A stretch of 64,000 nt of DNA from Jannaschia sp. Os4 (lineage in GTDB: Bacteria > Pseudomonadota > Alphaproteobacteria > Rhodobacterales > Rhodobacteraceae), in assembly GCF_016820245.1 (NCBI RefSeq), contig NZ_JAFCAR010000005.1, positions 434,001 through 498,000 on the forward strand. Direction: 5' to 3'. Numbering within the stretch: position 1 is the first letter of the stretch; each line of letters opens with the position of its first letter. The position numbers were made by a program, and so were the translations under genes. Below the pieces are notes generated by a model that saw nothing but the letters and a program-made list of their open reading frames with translations, was not told the DNA's origin and ran no database searches. This document shows, in pieces, positions 26,520 to 35,623 of the stretch.

Positions 26520-27410
26520 TCAGGCGATCGTGACCAATCCCACGACGCTGAGGCTCAGGAGGACGAGGCCCACCGCCTCGCGGGGGGTGATGCGCTCGCC
26601 CAGCAGGAGGACGGAGATGGCGACGGAGAGGACGAGCTCGACCTGCCCCACCGCGTTGACGAGGCCCGCCGTCTGGAGCGTGAAGGCGGTGAACCACCCC
26701 ATGGAGCCGAGCACGGAGGTCAGCCCGATCGGGAAGGTCCGGCGCCAGCCCCGCAGGACCGCCGCGAGTCCCGCGCGGTCGCGCCACAGCAGCCAGCCGC
26801 CGAGGATCGCCGTCTGGAGCGCCGTCACGGCGAGCAGCGTCACGGCGGCGCGGGCGAGCGGGTCGTCCGCCGCGAGCGTGAGCGAGGCGGCGCGGTAGCC
26901 CACGGCCGAGACGGCGAAGAACGCGCCGGAGCCGAGGCCGTAGAGCGTGGCCCGGCTCCACGGCGACCAGCCGCCGCCGGGCGGGGCGGAGATCAGCACC
27001 ACGGCCCCCGTCCCGACCGCCATCATCCCGAGCGCGGCGGGCGACACCGTCTCGCCCAAGGCGATCCAGCCCGCCACCACCGTCATCAGCACGGTCGTCT
27101 TGGAGAAGGCGATGCCCACCGCGAAGCTGCGCTGCCCGAACAGCAGGACCACGAGCGCGGTCGCGCAGATCTGCGCGACGCCCCCGGCGACGGCCCACGG
27201 CCAGAAGCCCGGCGGCGGCGCGGGCAGGGCCGGGCCGCCGGCGACACCCCACATCGCCAGCGCCAGCGCGATCAGCGGCGGGGCCCAGACGAAGCGCGCG
27301 AAGGTCGCGGCCGCCGCGCCCATCCCCGTCATCGACAGCCGCTTCAGCAGCAGCATGCGCGTCGCCTGCATGGCGGCGGCGAAGAGGGTGGCGGCGATCC
27401 AGAGCGGCAT
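26520..27410 (-). CDS. EamA-family (drug/metabolite) transporter
   Basis: A 296-residue inner-membrane protein with ten hydrophobic helices in two EamA repeats. Conserved EamA points are the LGETVSPAALGMMAVGTGAVV stretch near residue 118 and LLLGERITPREAVGLVLL near 272, each at the end of a repeat. Such proteins export small metabolites or amino acids; the substrate is unknown. The ATG at 27410 places the first helix at the N-terminus. It is separate from the tad genes, with 106 bases between. Confidence 0.9.
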   Translation of the reverse strand: MPLWIAATLFAAAMQATRMLLLKRLSMTGMGAAAATFARFVWAPPLIALALAMWGVAGGPALPAPPPGFWPWAVAGGVAQICATALVVLLFGQRSFAVGIAFSKTTVLMTVVAGWIALGETVSPAALGMMAVGTGAVVLISAPPGGGWSPWSRATLYGLGSGAFFAVSAVGYRAASLTLAADDPLARAAVTLLAVTALQTAILGGWLLWRDRAGLAAVLRGWRRTFPIGLTSVLGSMGWFTAFTLQTAGLVNAVGQVELVLSVAISVLLLGERITPREAVGLVLLSLSVVGLVTIA

Positions 27411-27613
27411 GCCGCCACATTTCACGCCCTGAATCGGGCCGCCAGCGCGTGCGCGCGATTCGGGCCGGACCGCCCGAAACCCGGGGGTCGCGGCGACGGT
27501 CCACGGCGGATCGGGTGCATCGTCGCCACACTCGAAAGGGTGTCGCCACAATCTGCCCCATTCCTGCCGGCTTCTGGCTTCACAACCTCCACAACTTGCC
27601 CTGAATTGAGCCG

Positions 27614-28066
27614 ATGCGCCCCATGACCGCCACCTTCTCCAAGATCCGGACCCTGACCGACCGCGCCTTCGCGGACGGCCTCAGCGCGTTCGAGGGGGCG
27701 GTCCTCGGGGCGGCGGCGCTGCTGCTCTCGATCGGCGTGGGCTTCGGCGTGGGCGACATGATGGCCGAGCGCGCCGAGCAGGCGGAGATCGAGTTCGACC
27801 TGCGCGCCCTCGTCGCGGAGGCCGGGTTCGACGCGGCGGTCTGCCCGAACGGCTGGGCGGCGGACCACGCGCCGATCGTCGGCCTGACCGAGGCGGAGGT
27901 GACCGCGTGGTACCTGCGCGAGTCGGTGTCCCTCACGGACGGCGACGTGAAGCGCGACGTGGCGACGTGGCTGCGCGCGCCCGCCGACTTCCGGCAGACG
28001 CGCGGCGCGGCGCTGACCCGCACGCAGATCCTGCTCTGCGTGGCCGAGTCCCGTCAGATCATCTAG
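27614..28066 (+). CDS. Hypothetical single-pass membrane protein
   Basis: A 150-residue protein of no recognised family. A basic N-terminus is followed by one hydrophobic helix, GAVLGAAALLLSIGVGFGV near residue 28, then an acidic linker and a soluble domain with two Cys residues near 73 and 143. It is convergent with the LysE-type gene and their ends overlap by four bases. An alternative ATG at 27623 would drop three residues. No context points to a function. Confidence 0.6.
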   Translation: MRPMTATFSKIRTLTDRAFADGLSAFEGAVLGAAALLLSIGVGFGVGDMMAERAEQAEIEFDLRALVAEAGFDAAVCPNGWAADHAPIVGLTEAEVTAWYLRESVSLTDGDVKRDVATWLRAPADFRQTRGAALTRTQILLCVAESRQII

Positions 28067-28653
28067 GCGCGCAGCGTCGCGGCCAAGGCCAGCGCCACCA
28101 CCGCCGCCAGCGACGCGCCCATCGCGCGGTTGATCCACCGCTGCGCCCCCGGCGAGGGCTCCATGCGCCGCAGGCCGTCGCCGAACAGCAGCCACAGGTA
28201 GTGGATGCCGAGCCAGAGCAGATTCAGCACCACCACCTTGGCGAGCGTCTCGCCGGCGGCCCAGCCGAGCGGGAAGCCGGCCATCAGGGTGGTGTTCACC
28301 GCATAGCCCTTGGGGTTCACCAGCTGCAGCGCGATGCCGTCGCGGATGCCGGGTGCGCGGGCGGCGTCCTCGGCGCCGGGTCCGGTGGCGGCGGTCGCCA
28401 CGCGCCACGCGAGCCACAGCAGGTAGGCGGCCGAGGCGAGCAGCAGGACGGTCCGCACCCGCCCGTCCGCCAGCACGAGCGCCGCGAGGCCGGTCAGCAC
28501 CATCGCCAGCACCACGTTCGTCCCGAGCCAGAGGCCCACGAGGTAGCGCCGCCCCGCCGCCATCCCGAAGGCGCCGCCCACGCCCGCGAGCGACAGGACG
28601 CCGGGGCCGGGGGTGACGATCAGCAGGAGGATCGCCGTGACGTAGGCGATCAC
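28063..28653 (-). CDS. LysE-family exporter
   Basis: A 196-residue membrane protein of the LysE/RhtB type, which exports amino acids or similar metabolites. The family signature TPGPGVLSLAGVGGAFGMAAG appears at residue 14, and NPKGYAVNTTLMAGFPLGW near residue 112 is the second conserved motif. Five or six hydrophobic helices are visible. The GTG at 28653 overlaps the end of the upstream oxidoreductase gene by four bases. It is the last gene of the long leftward catabolic operon. Confidence 0.9.
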   Translation of the reverse strand: MIAYVTAILLLIVTPGPGVLSLAGVGGAFGMAAGRRYLVGLWLGTNVVLAMVLTGLAALVLADGRVRTVLLLASAAYLLWLAWRVATAATGPGAEDAARAPGIRDGIALQLVNPKGYAVNTTLMAGFPLGWAAGETLAKVVVLNLLWLGIHYLWLLFGDGLRRMEPSPGAQRWINRAMGASLAAVVALALAATLRA

Positions 28654-29633
28654 GTCGCCATCTCCTGCGCGGCGAGGGCGAGGCGCGTGACCTCGTAGGG
28701 CCGGGCGCGGGGATGGGCGGTCTCCGTGCGGTGGCGGACGTCGTGGACGAGGGCCGCGAAGAAGGGGAGCGGCTCGTCCGCCCCGTCGAGCCGCGCGACC
28801 GTCTCGCCATCCACGAGGATCACGTGGTCCCCGCCCGGGCGCCCGCCCGGATCGACGTACTTCCGCAGCTCGAGGGTTCCGGCGGTCCCCGTCAGGAACA
28901 GGCGCCCGTCCCCCCATGTCGGCAGGCCCCCGGGCGTGTGCCAGTCCACCCGGATCACGGCCCGCATGCCGCCCGCGCGGAGCGAGACCAGCCCGTAGTC
29001 CTCGAAGCCCGGCCGGGTCAGGCAGGCCGTCTCCGCATGCAGGATCTCCGCCGTGTCCGCGCCCGCGTAGAACAGCGCCTGCTCGATCTGGTGCGAGCCG
29101 ATGTCCGCGAGGATGCCGCCGTTGCGGCGGCGGTCCCAGAACCAGCCGGGCCGCGTCGCGGCGTTGAGCCGGTGCGGGCCGAGCGAGGTCAGGTGGAGCA
29201 CCTCGCCGATCCGCCCCTCCACCACCAGCCGGGCGGCGAGGGTGGAGCCGGGCGTCTCGAACCGCTCGGAGAAGTCGACGGACCAGATGCGCCCCGTCCG
29301 CTCCGCCGTCGCGCGGACGCGGTCGAGCTCCGCGCCGGTCAGCGCGCCGGGCTTGTCCGACAGCACGTCGTGCCCCGCCTCCATCGCGCGCACCGCCATC
29401 GCGGCCCGCTCGGACGGGACGCCCGCGAGCAGGACGAGGTCGAGGGAGGCGTCCCGGAGGATCGCGTCCGCGTCGCGGCGGGGGGTGCCGGGGAACCGCT
29501 CGACCCACCCGGGCAAGGTGTTCGGCTCGCCCTCGGTCGCCCACGCGACCAAGGCCGCGCCCGCATCCACGAGGTGCCCGGCCATCGTGTAGATGTGCCG
29601 GTGGTCGATCCCGATCACGCCGATCCGGATCAC
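28650..29633 (-). CDS. Gfo/Idh/MocA oxidoreductase
   Basis: A 327-residue NAD(P)-dependent dehydrogenase. The N-terminal Rossmann motif is IRIGVIGIDHRH, the catalytic Lys is in SDKPGAL near residue 95 (the family EKP is DKP here), and the GGILADIGSHQIEQALFYAG segment near residue 175 holds the family His. Members oxidise or reduce sugars and cyclitols. The GTG at 29633 overlaps the end of the neighbouring gene by four bases. It is one of three family members in this operon, which argues for sequential oxidation of a polyol-like or sugar-acid substrate. Confidence 0.9.
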   Translation of the reverse strand: MIRIGVIGIDHRHIYTMAGHLVDAGAALVAWATEGEPNTLPGWVERFPGTPRRDADAILRDASLDLVLLAGVPSERAAMAVRAMEAGHDVLSDKPGALTGAELDRVRATAERTGRIWSVDFSERFETPGSTLAARLVVEGRIGEVLHLTSLGPHRLNAATRPGWFWDRRRNGGILADIGSHQIEQALFYAGADTAEILHAETACLTRPGFEDYGLVSLRAGGMRAVIRVDWHTPGGLPTWGDGRLFLTGTAGTLELRKYVDPGGRPGGDHVILVDGETVARLDGADEPLPFFAALVHDVRHRTETAHPRARPYEVTRLALAAQEMAT

Positions 29634-30604
29634 ACGGCCACCTCCCGCCGCTCGCGTCCCGCGCGCTGGACCGCGTCGATCAGCGCGTGGACCTGCAGCG
29701 CGTCGCGGGCGGGGATCGCCGGCGCCCGTCCGTCGCGGAGGGCTCCGGCGAAGTCCGCGATCACGGCTTGGTGCCACTCGTGGGAGAAGGCCAACGGGTC
29801 CGCGCCGCCCCCGGTGCCGCCGCCGCCGCCGAGGGTCTCGGCCCCCGCCTCGGTGGTCACGGTCAGGCGGTCCCCCTCCAGCACCGCCGACCCCCCCGCC
29901 GCGTTGATCGTCAGGCTCTCCGTCCCGCCCGGATAGTGCGTCACCGACGCCATCGCGCTGCCGACCGCGCCGGAGCGGAAGCGGAGGGCGGCGGCGGCGA
30001 AGTCCTCGGCCTCCATGTCGTGCGCGGCCGTCGCGGTGAGGGCGGAGACGGCCTCGACCGGGCCGCAGAGGTGGAGCATGAGGTCCAGCGCGTGGATCGC
30101 CTGCGTGATCAGGACGCCGCCGCCGTCGCGGGCGAAGGTGCCGCGGCCCGGCGCGTCGTAGTAGCCCTGCGGGCGCCACCACGGCACGCGGAGGTCCACC
30201 GTGCGGACGGGGCCGAGGGCGGGGAGGCGCGCGGCGAGGGCGCGCGCCGCCCCCCGCATCCGGTGCTGCAGCACCGCGCCGAAGGGCAGGGCGGCGGCCT
30301 CCATCCGCTCGACGAGCGCGCGCGCGCGCGGCAGGTCGCGCTCCAGCGGCTTCTCCGAGAGGACGGGCAGGCGGGCCGCGACGCAGGCGTCGATCAGGTC
30401 GGCGCGGGCGTCCGGCGGCGTGGCGAGGATGACGAAGTCGGCCGCCTCGGGCGCGCCGACCGCGCGGCAGCCCCACCGCGCCGCGAGGCGCCGCGCCTTC
30501 GCCGCATCGCGCCCCATCGCCCATGCGAGCTCCAGCCCCGCGCCGCGCACCGCCGCGACATGGGTCTCCGCCACCATGCCCAGCCCGATCAGCCCGACCC
30601 TCAC
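29630..30604 (-). CDS. Gfo/Idh/MocA oxidoreductase
   Basis: A 324-residue oxidoreductase with Rossmann motif VGLIGLGMVAE, catalytic EKPLERDL near residue 90, and GGGVLITQAIHALDLMLHLCGP near residue 170. It is more typical of the family than its neighbour, with the standard EKP. The C-terminal domain holds a Gly-rich stretch LGGGGGTGGG near 270. The GTG start is supported by a four-base overlap with the EamA gene stop, and its own stop overlaps the next gene by four bases. Confidence 0.9.
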   Translation of the reverse strand: MRVGLIGLGMVAETHVAAVRGAGLELAWAMGRDAAKARRLAARWGCRAVGAPEAADFVILATPPDARADLIDACVAARLPVLSEKPLERDLPRARALVERMEAAALPFGAVLQHRMRGAARALAARLPALGPVRTVDLRVPWWRPQGYYDAPGRGTFARDGGGVLITQAIHALDLMLHLCGPVEAVSALTATAAHDMEAEDFAAAALRFRSGAVGSAMASVTHYPGGTESLTINAAGGSAVLEGDRLTVTTEAGAETLGGGGGTGGGADPLAFSHEWHQAVIADFAGALRDGRAPAIPARDALQVHALIDAVQRAGRERREVAV

Positions 30605-31494
30605 CGCGTCTCCCTCCACCAGATCAGGAGCCCGGAGCCCGCGATCACGCAGGCCCCGACCAGCGTGCCCGCGTCCGGCACGTCGCCGAACACGAGGTAG
30701 CCCGTGAGGGCCATGAAGATGAGGAACGAGTAGGAGAACGGCATCAGCGCGCTCGCCGGGGCGTAGCCGTGGGCGGCGCCGAACAGGCCGTGGCCGAACC
30801 ACGCGAAGCCACCGATGGCGAGGAGCAGGATCCATTCGGTCGGGGAGGCGGGCGGCACCCAGACGAGCGCGGCGAAGGGCGCGAGGGCCACCGCGCCGAC
30901 CACGCCCGCGTAGAGCTGCATCGTGCGCGGCGCGGCCACGCCCGCGAGGCGGCGCGTGAGGATGGAGAACAGCGCGAGGGCCACGGGCACCACGCAGGAG
31001 AGCAGCATCGCCGGATGGAACGCCGCGCCCCACGGGCGCACGACGATGAGCACGCCGACGAAGCCGACCGCGATGGCCCCCCAGCGCCAGCGGCCCACCC
31101 GCTCGCCCAGCAGGGGGACCGAGAGCAGGCAGACCACGACGGGCGAGGCGAACGTGATCGCCGCCACGACGGCGAGGTCGAGGTGGCGCAGCGCGAAGAA
31201 GTTGCAGGTCGTCGCCGTCAGCAGGAGCGCGCCGCGCGCGAGCATCGGCCACGCCTGCGACCGGGGCGCGGTCCAGCCGGAATGGTCGCGCCCCAGCATC
31301 GGACCCGTGGAGAGCACGAGGTGCGAGGCGAAGCGCATGAAGGCCAGTTGCAGCGCCGGCAGCCCCGCCACCGACAGCCACTTCACCGTCGTGTCCACGA
31401 GCGAGAACGCCGCCCACGCCGCCAGCATCAGCGCGATGCCCTTCGCCGCGTCGTCCCTCCGGGCGACGGCGAGGTGGGAGACCGGCGCGGGCAC
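30601..31494 (-). CDS. EamA-family transporter in the catabolic operon
   Basis: A 297-residue ten-helix membrane protein of the drug/metabolite transporter superfamily. The helix pattern includes LARGALLLTATTCNFFALRHLDLA near residue 85 and LTGYLVFGDVPDAGTLVGACVI near 262, the usual EamA repeat ends. The initiation codon is GTG at 31494, seven bases after the preceding gene. It overlaps the Gfo gene by four bases. Together with the LysE protein it gives this operon two exporters, perhaps to release an overflow intermediate. Confidence 0.9.
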   Translation of the reverse strand: MPAPVSHLAVARRDDAAKGIALMLAAWAAFSLVDTTVKWLSVAGLPALQLAFMRFASHLVLSTGPMLGRDHSGWTAPRSQAWPMLARGALLLTATTCNFFALRHLDLAVVAAITFASPVVVCLLSVPLLGERVGRWRWGAIAVGFVGVLIVVRPWGAAFHPAMLLSCVVPVALALFSILTRRLAGVAAPRTMQLYAGVVGAVALAPFAALVWVPPASPTEWILLLAIGGFAWFGHGLFGAAHGYAPASALMPFSYSFLIFMALTGYLVFGDVPDAGTLVGACVIAGSGLLIWWRETR

Positions 31495-31500
31495 GGGTGG

Positions 31501-32385
31501 TCAGCCCTTCCCGAACCGGGCCGCGTAGAAGTCCACCATCTGCGATACCATGTCCCCGCCGCGCCCATCGGCCTTGGCGTCCTGGAGCGCGCGGTCGGCA
31601 CAGGCGGACATGATCGACTCGTGCCCGGCATCCGCCACCATGCGCCGGTAGTAGCCCACGTCCTTGCCCGCGTTGGCGATCGAGAAGGCGAGCTTGGTCG
31701 CGTCCCCCTCGACCGCGTAGGCCTTCACGAAGTCCATCATCCCGGAGTGCAGCGGACCCGCAGACATCACGTCGTAGAGCACGGCGCGGTCCACGCCCGC
31801 CACGTCCGCCATCGCGAAGGCCTCCGCGACGGCGTTGGCGACGGTCATGCCGAAGAAGTTGTTGATCAGCTTGACCGTATGGCCCGAACCGACCTCGCCC
31901 AGATGGAAGACGTTCTCCCCGAGGTCGTCCAGCAGCGGCTTTGCCCGGTCGAAGGCCGCGCGGTCGCCCGCGGCCATGATGTTGAGCTGCCCCTCGCGTC
32001 CGTGGCTCGGCGTCCGCCCGAGCGGCGCGTCGAGATAGGCAGCGCCCTTCGCCGCCGCCTCCTCGGCCAGCGCCCGCGTCGAGCCGGGGAGGGAGGTGCC
32101 GAAGTCGATCACCACCATCCCCTCCGACAGGCCGGCGATCACGCCGTCCGCGCCGCGCATCCGGCCCTCGACGTGATCGGAGGTGCCCATGCAGAGCATG
32201 ACCACGTCGGCCGCCTCGGCCACGGCGCGCGCGCTCGCCGCCTCGGTCGCGCCGCGCTCCACGGCGGCGTCGAGGCCGGTCCGGTCGCGGTTGCCCAGCA
32301 CCGTGAGCGTATGCCCCCTGTCCAAGAGCCGCTGCACCATCGCGCTGCCCATGAGGCCGAGGCCGATGAATCCGATATTCGCCAT
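31501..32385 (-). CDS. 3-hydroxyisobutyrate-dehydrogenase-like NAD(P)-dependent oxidoreductase
   Basis: A 294-residue beta-hydroxyacid dehydrogenase. The N-terminal cofactor motif is IGFIGLGLMGSAM, the substrate motif is DAPLGRTPSHGREGQLNIMAAG near residue 118 (the usual Ser-Gly-Gly is Gly-Arg-Thr), and the catalytic Lys is in KLINNFFG near residue 170. Members oxidise tartronate semialdehyde, 3-hydroxyisobutyrate or related beta-hydroxyacids. The altered SGG motif hints at an unusual substrate. It is preceded by the dioxygenase gene with 19 bases between. Confidence 0.9.
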   Translation of the reverse strand: MANIGFIGLGLMGSAMVQRLLDRGHTLTVLGNRDRTGLDAAVERGATEAASARAVAEAADVVMLCMGTSDHVEGRMRGADGVIAGLSEGMVVIDFGTSLPGSTRALAEEAAAKGAAYLDAPLGRTPSHGREGQLNIMAAGDRAAFDRAKPLLDDLGENVFHLGEVGSGHTVKLINNFFGMTVANAVAEAFAMADVAGVDRAVLYDVMSAGPLHSGMMDFVKAYAVEGDATKLAFSIANAGKDVGYYRRMVADAGHESIMSACADRALQDAKADGRGGDMVSQMVDFYAARFGKG

Positions 32386-32404
32386 GGTGGTCTCCCGTTT
32401 GTCT

Positions 32405-33289
32405 TCAGACCGTGTCGAAGCTGCGCGATCCCGCGCCCTTCTGTATCTCGTAGATCGTCTTTCCGATGGGCGGATGCGGCGCGGGGATGCGCACCGGCAC
32501 CGGTTCGAGCCGCGGCGTCAGCGTCGGTGCCCCGCAGAGCATTCGCGCGTCGTAGTCGTGGATGTCGGGGAACTTCGTCATCGACCCCATGATCGGGAAG
32601 GCGTCTGCCGCCATCATCTCGTAGAACAGGACGCGTCGCGCGCGGTTCGAGGTGTTGACCGCCGAGCCGTGCACGATGCGGCCGTGGTGGATGCTGATCG
32701 ATCCGGCCGGTCCGACCAAGGGCACCGCATCCGCCATGTCGTAGCCGTCCCGCCCCAAGTCCATCGCGCCCACGAACATCCCGTCGGCGTGGTGGTCGTG
32801 GACCGGCCCCCGGTGCGATCCCGGAAAGACCATCAGCGGGCCGTTCTCCTCGGTCATGTCGTCGAGGATCACGCCGATGGCGAGCACGTCGTCGTTGGTG
32901 TGCGGGTAGAAGGCGAAGTCCTGGTGCCACTCCACGGCGGCGCCGTGGCCCGCCTCCTTCATGTTCAGCTTGGTGGTGTGAAGTCGGATGTCCGGACCGA
33001 TCAGGTCGCGTGCGGGTGCGAGGATCGCGTCCGAATACATGAGGTCGCGGACCACCTCGGAATGGGTGTGCGGCAGCTTGATCCGCCGGACGCGCGGGTC
33101 GTCCGGGGTGTGGCTGTCCTCGAGGTCCAGTTCGTCGGTCCCTTCTGTCAGGCCACGGGCCTTCGCGGTGTAGCGCTCGATCTCGGCGTGGAGGGCCGCC
33201 AGCGTCCCCGCGTCGAGGCGGCGTTCGAGGATGAGGTAGCCGTCGCGGCGGTAGCGCGCGACCTGCTCTTGCGTGAGCACCTCGGTCAT
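32405..33289 (-). CDS. Phytanoyl-CoA dioxygenase family protein
   Basis: A 294-residue Fe(II)/2-oxoglutarate-dependent oxygenase. The metal ligands are visible: His and Asp in VEWHQDFAF near residue 118 and the distal His in IHHGRIVHGSAVN near 205, followed by the 2-oxoglutarate-binding Arg in NRARR. Members hydroxylate acyl-CoAs, quorum compounds, sugars or methylated substrates. In a sugar-acid operon it could hydroxylate or O-demethylate an intermediate, but that is inference. It overlaps the shikimate-dehydrogenase-like gene by four bases. Confidence 0.92.
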   Translation of the reverse strand: MTEVLTQEQVARYRRDGYLILERRLDAGTLAALHAEIERYTAKARGLTEGTDELDLEDSHTPDDPRVRRIKLPHTHSEVVRDLMYSDAILAPARDLIGPDIRLHTTKLNMKEAGHGAAVEWHQDFAFYPHTNDDVLAIGVILDDMTEENGPLMVFPGSHRGPVHDHHADGMFVGAMDLGRDGYDMADAVPLVGPAGSISIHHGRIVHGSAVNTSNRARRVLFYEMMAADAFPIMGSMTKFPDIHDYDARMLCGAPTLTPRLEPVPVRIPAPHPPIGKTIYEIQKGAGSRSFDTV

Positions 33290-34098
33290 GGTCGCAACTC
33301 CTCCAGCAAGGGCATGGCCTCGGGGTCGGCTATCCCCGTGTAGGCCTCGAAGGACCGCAGGACCATGTGCCGGAAGAGGTCGAAACCCGTCAGCGTCCGC
33401 AGACCCGCGCTTGCACAGGCGGTCAGGAACGGGGTGTCGATGGGGGTGTAGACCGCGTCGAAGGCCCACGACTGGGGGCCGATCCACGCGGGGTCGAAGG
33501 CGGACCGCATGTCGGGCGCGTGTCCCAGCGGGGTGCAGTTGACGAGCCCGTCGGCGGCTCGCGCGGTGGCTTCGGCCGCCTCGATCGGCACGGACGTCGC
33601 GCCCAAGGCCCCGAGCGCGTCCGCCCGCGCCCGGTCCACGTCCCACACGGACACCTCCGCGCCGAGGCCCGCCAGCGCGGGCACCACGGCCCGCGCCACG
33701 CCCCCGGCGCCCGCGGCCGCGACGCGACCGGGGGCGAGGCCCGTCTCCGCCCACGCCGCCCGGAAGCCGCAGTAGTCCGTGTTCGTGCCCCGCCGGGTCG
33801 CGAAGAGCAGGGTGTTCGCCGCGCCAAGATGCGCGGCCTCGGCGTCCATCCCATTGCCCGCCCACCGGGCCGCGTGGGTCTTGAACGGGTGCGTGACCGT
33901 CACCCCGTCCCGCCCCTCCGCCGCCAGCGAGGCGACCGTCTCCTCGAAATCGAACGCGGCGGACCCCGCACGATCACGCGTGTCATCGACCCGGTAGTCC
34001 AGCGCAAGGCCGTGTCGCGCGCAAAGCAGGGCGATGGCCTTGGGGAACTTGGATCGGCCGATGTTCTCGCCGATCATGCCGCAGCGCAGCATCCTCAT
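33286..34098 (-). CDS. Shikimate/quinate dehydrogenase-like protein
   Basis: A 270-residue member of the AroE family. The substrate-side motifs are CGMIGENIGRSKFPKAIALL near residue 6, GVTVTHPFKTH near 66 with the catalytic Lys, and GTNTDYCGF near 103. The cofactor side shows AAGAGGVARAVVPALAGLG near 127 and VNCTPLGHAPDM near 190. The GENIGRSKFP head differs from the GxPIxHSxSP of housekeeping AroE. It probably acts on a related polyhydroxy acid as part of this catabolic operon rather than in aromatic biosynthesis. It overlaps both neighbours by four bases. Confidence 0.88.
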   Translation of the reverse strand: MRMLRCGMIGENIGRSKFPKAIALLCARHGLALDYRVDDTRDRAGSAAFDFEETVASLAAEGRDGVTVTHPFKTHAARWAGNGMDAEAAHLGAANTLLFATRRGTNTDYCGFRAAWAETGLAPGRVAAAGAGGVARAVVPALAGLGAEVSVWDVDRARADALGALGATSVPIEAAEATARAADGLVNCTPLGHAPDMRSAFDPAWIGPQSWAFDAVYTPIDTPFLTACASAGLRTLTGFDLFRHMVLRSFEAYTGIADPEAMPLLEELRP

Positions 34099-34655
34099 CC
34101 AACCACCACGTCGCACAGATCGGCGTCCGAGAAGGCGTTCGTCTCCGTCCATCCCTGGACCTCTCGGCCGTCCGGAAGGTCGACGACGTAGTAGGACCAG
34201 CCGGGGACCGCGCTGGCATGGGCGACGCCGATCACCGCGCCACGCTCGGCCCGTGCGACGATGTCCGCGCCCGGACGCGCGCCGGCGCGGAGGGGAAAGG
34301 CGGGGCCGCGCCAGCCGATGCATGCGGACTCGAGGCCATCGGCGATCGGCTGGTCCTCCAACCGCAGACGCAGGGGGAGGGCGTCGACCCGGAGCGGCCG
34401 CACGACCGACGTATCGACGGCGCAGCCCCAACGGCGCTCCTCCGCGCGCGCCATCGCGACCGTCGCGGCGTCGCGCGGCGGAAGCGTCGCGGCGCCGGGG
34501 CAGGCGGCGCCGAAGGTCGCCCGGGCGAGGGGCGAGGCGAAGCAATGGCCGTGCTTGGCGAACGTGGCGTTCCGGGCGAGCCAGAGATCGTCGCACAGGT
34601 CGGACGCGGCGGCCGGGGCGGCGAGCGCCGCGAGGATGACCGTCACGCGGACCAT
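34095..34655 (-). CDS. DUF4453 domain protein, secreted
   Basis: A 186-residue protein with a signal peptide (about residues 1-17, ending APAAAS). Then comes DLCDDLWLARNATFAKHGHCFASPLARATFG, the DUF4453 signature with paired Cys residues, and a C-terminal SH3-like region around WSYYVVDLPDGREVQGW. The domain is mostly known from Rhodobacterales and has no assigned function. It is unexpected inside a metabolic operon, yet it overlaps the AroE-like gene by four bases and the Gfo gene by thirteen, so it is translated with them. Confidence 0.82.
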   Translation of the reverse strand: MVRVTVILAALAAPAAASDLCDDLWLARNATFAKHGHCFASPLARATFGAACPGAATLPPRDAATVAMARAEERRWGCAVDTSVVRPLRVDALPLRLRLEDQPIADGLESACIGWRGPAFPLRAGARPGADIVARAERGAVIGVAHASAVPGWSYYVVDLPDGREVQGWTETNAFSDADLCDVVVG

Positions 34656-35623
34656 GTGCGCTCGATCTCCAGGATCACGGCGAGGGTGCGGGCGGCGGAG
34701 CGGGCGTCCACGACCGCATCGGCCCGCCCCGCGACGACGTCGGCGAAGTGCTCCAGTTGACGGACCAAGGGTATGCCGTCCTCCGCCGCGTGGACCTGCG
34801 GCGTGGGTTCCTCGTTCCAGTGCGCCGCTCCGGACCAGACCGTGAGGGAGGGAAACTCGACCGCGCCGTGGGTGCCCGCGATGCGCAAGGAATCCTGCTT
34901 GGTGTGGGGGATGTGCGGGCTTTCGCCCGTACCCGCCTCGAAGCCCCACGGCGTCGGGGTCGCGTCCGACCACGCGACGGTGACGATGACACCGGCATCG
35001 AAGCGTAACACGCAACCGCCGGTGTCGGGCCGGGCGGCATCGCGGGTGGCCTGCGCCAGACCGGTGACATCCGTCACCTCGCCGAACAGCATCCGCAGCG
35101 TGTCGACGTCGTGGATCAGGTTCTGCTTGATCGGCGCGCCGTCGATGCCCGCCCGCCACGCGACGTCGAAGTAGTCGTCGGGCTTGCGCATCAGCCACAT
35201 CAGCGAGGCGGCGAGGGGGCGCCCGATGGTGCCGGAGGCGACGATCTCCGCCAGCCTCTGCACGCGGGGGTGGTGGCGGCGGTGGTGGCCCACGAGGATG
35301 CGGACGCCGTGGTCGTCGGCGGCCCGCGCCATGACCTCCGCGTTCTCCAGCGTGTCGGCGACGGGCTTCTCGACGAGGACGTGCAGGCCCCGCGCCGCCG
35401 CCTCGACGGCCAGCGGGGCGTGGGTGCCCGTCGGCGTGGCGAGGACGATGCCGTCGGCCTCCACGTCCACCTCGGCGAGGGAGGCGAAGCCGGGCACGCC
35501 CGGATGATGGCGCGCGGGGTCGGGATCGACGATGCCGGCCAGCGTCAGGTCCGGATGGGCGAGGATGTGGTCGCGGTGGCGCGCGCCGATCAGGCCGGTG
35601 CCCGCGAGGAGGAGGCGGGTCAC
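34643..35623 (-). CDS. Gfo/Idh/MocA oxidoreductase
   Basis: A 326-residue NAD(P)-dependent oxidoreductase. The Rossmann motif is LLLAGTGLIGARHRDHI, catalytic EKPVADTLENAEVM near residue 89, and the family His lies in LIHDVDTLRMLFGEVTDV near 180. The GTG at 35623 overlaps the UxaA stop by four bases. Members of this subgroup resemble inositol and sugar-acid dehydrogenases. It is the third Gfo-type enzyme in the operon and directly follows UxaA. Confidence 0.9.
   Translation of the reverse strand: MTRLLLAGTGLIGARHRDHILAHPDLTLAGIVDPDPARHHPGVPGFASLAEVDVEADGIVLATPTGTHAPLAVEAAARGLHVLVEKPVADTLENAEVMARAADDHGVRILVGHHRRHHPRVQRLAEIVASGTIGRPLAASLMWLMRKPDDYFDVAWRAGIDGAPIKQNLIHDVDTLRMLFGEVTDVTGLAQATRDAARPDTGGCVLRFDAGVIVTVAWSDATPTPWGFEAGTGESPHIPHTKQDSLRIAGTHGAVEFPSLTVWSGAAHWNEEPTPQVHAAEDGIPLVRQLEHFADVVAGRADAVVDARSAARTLAVILEIERTWSA

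Noticed and set aside
27520-27585. Direct repeat TCGCCACA twice within about 20 bases before the gene at 27614
   Set aside because: Eight bases only and no wider symmetry or repetition elsewhere in the window; too short to support a site.
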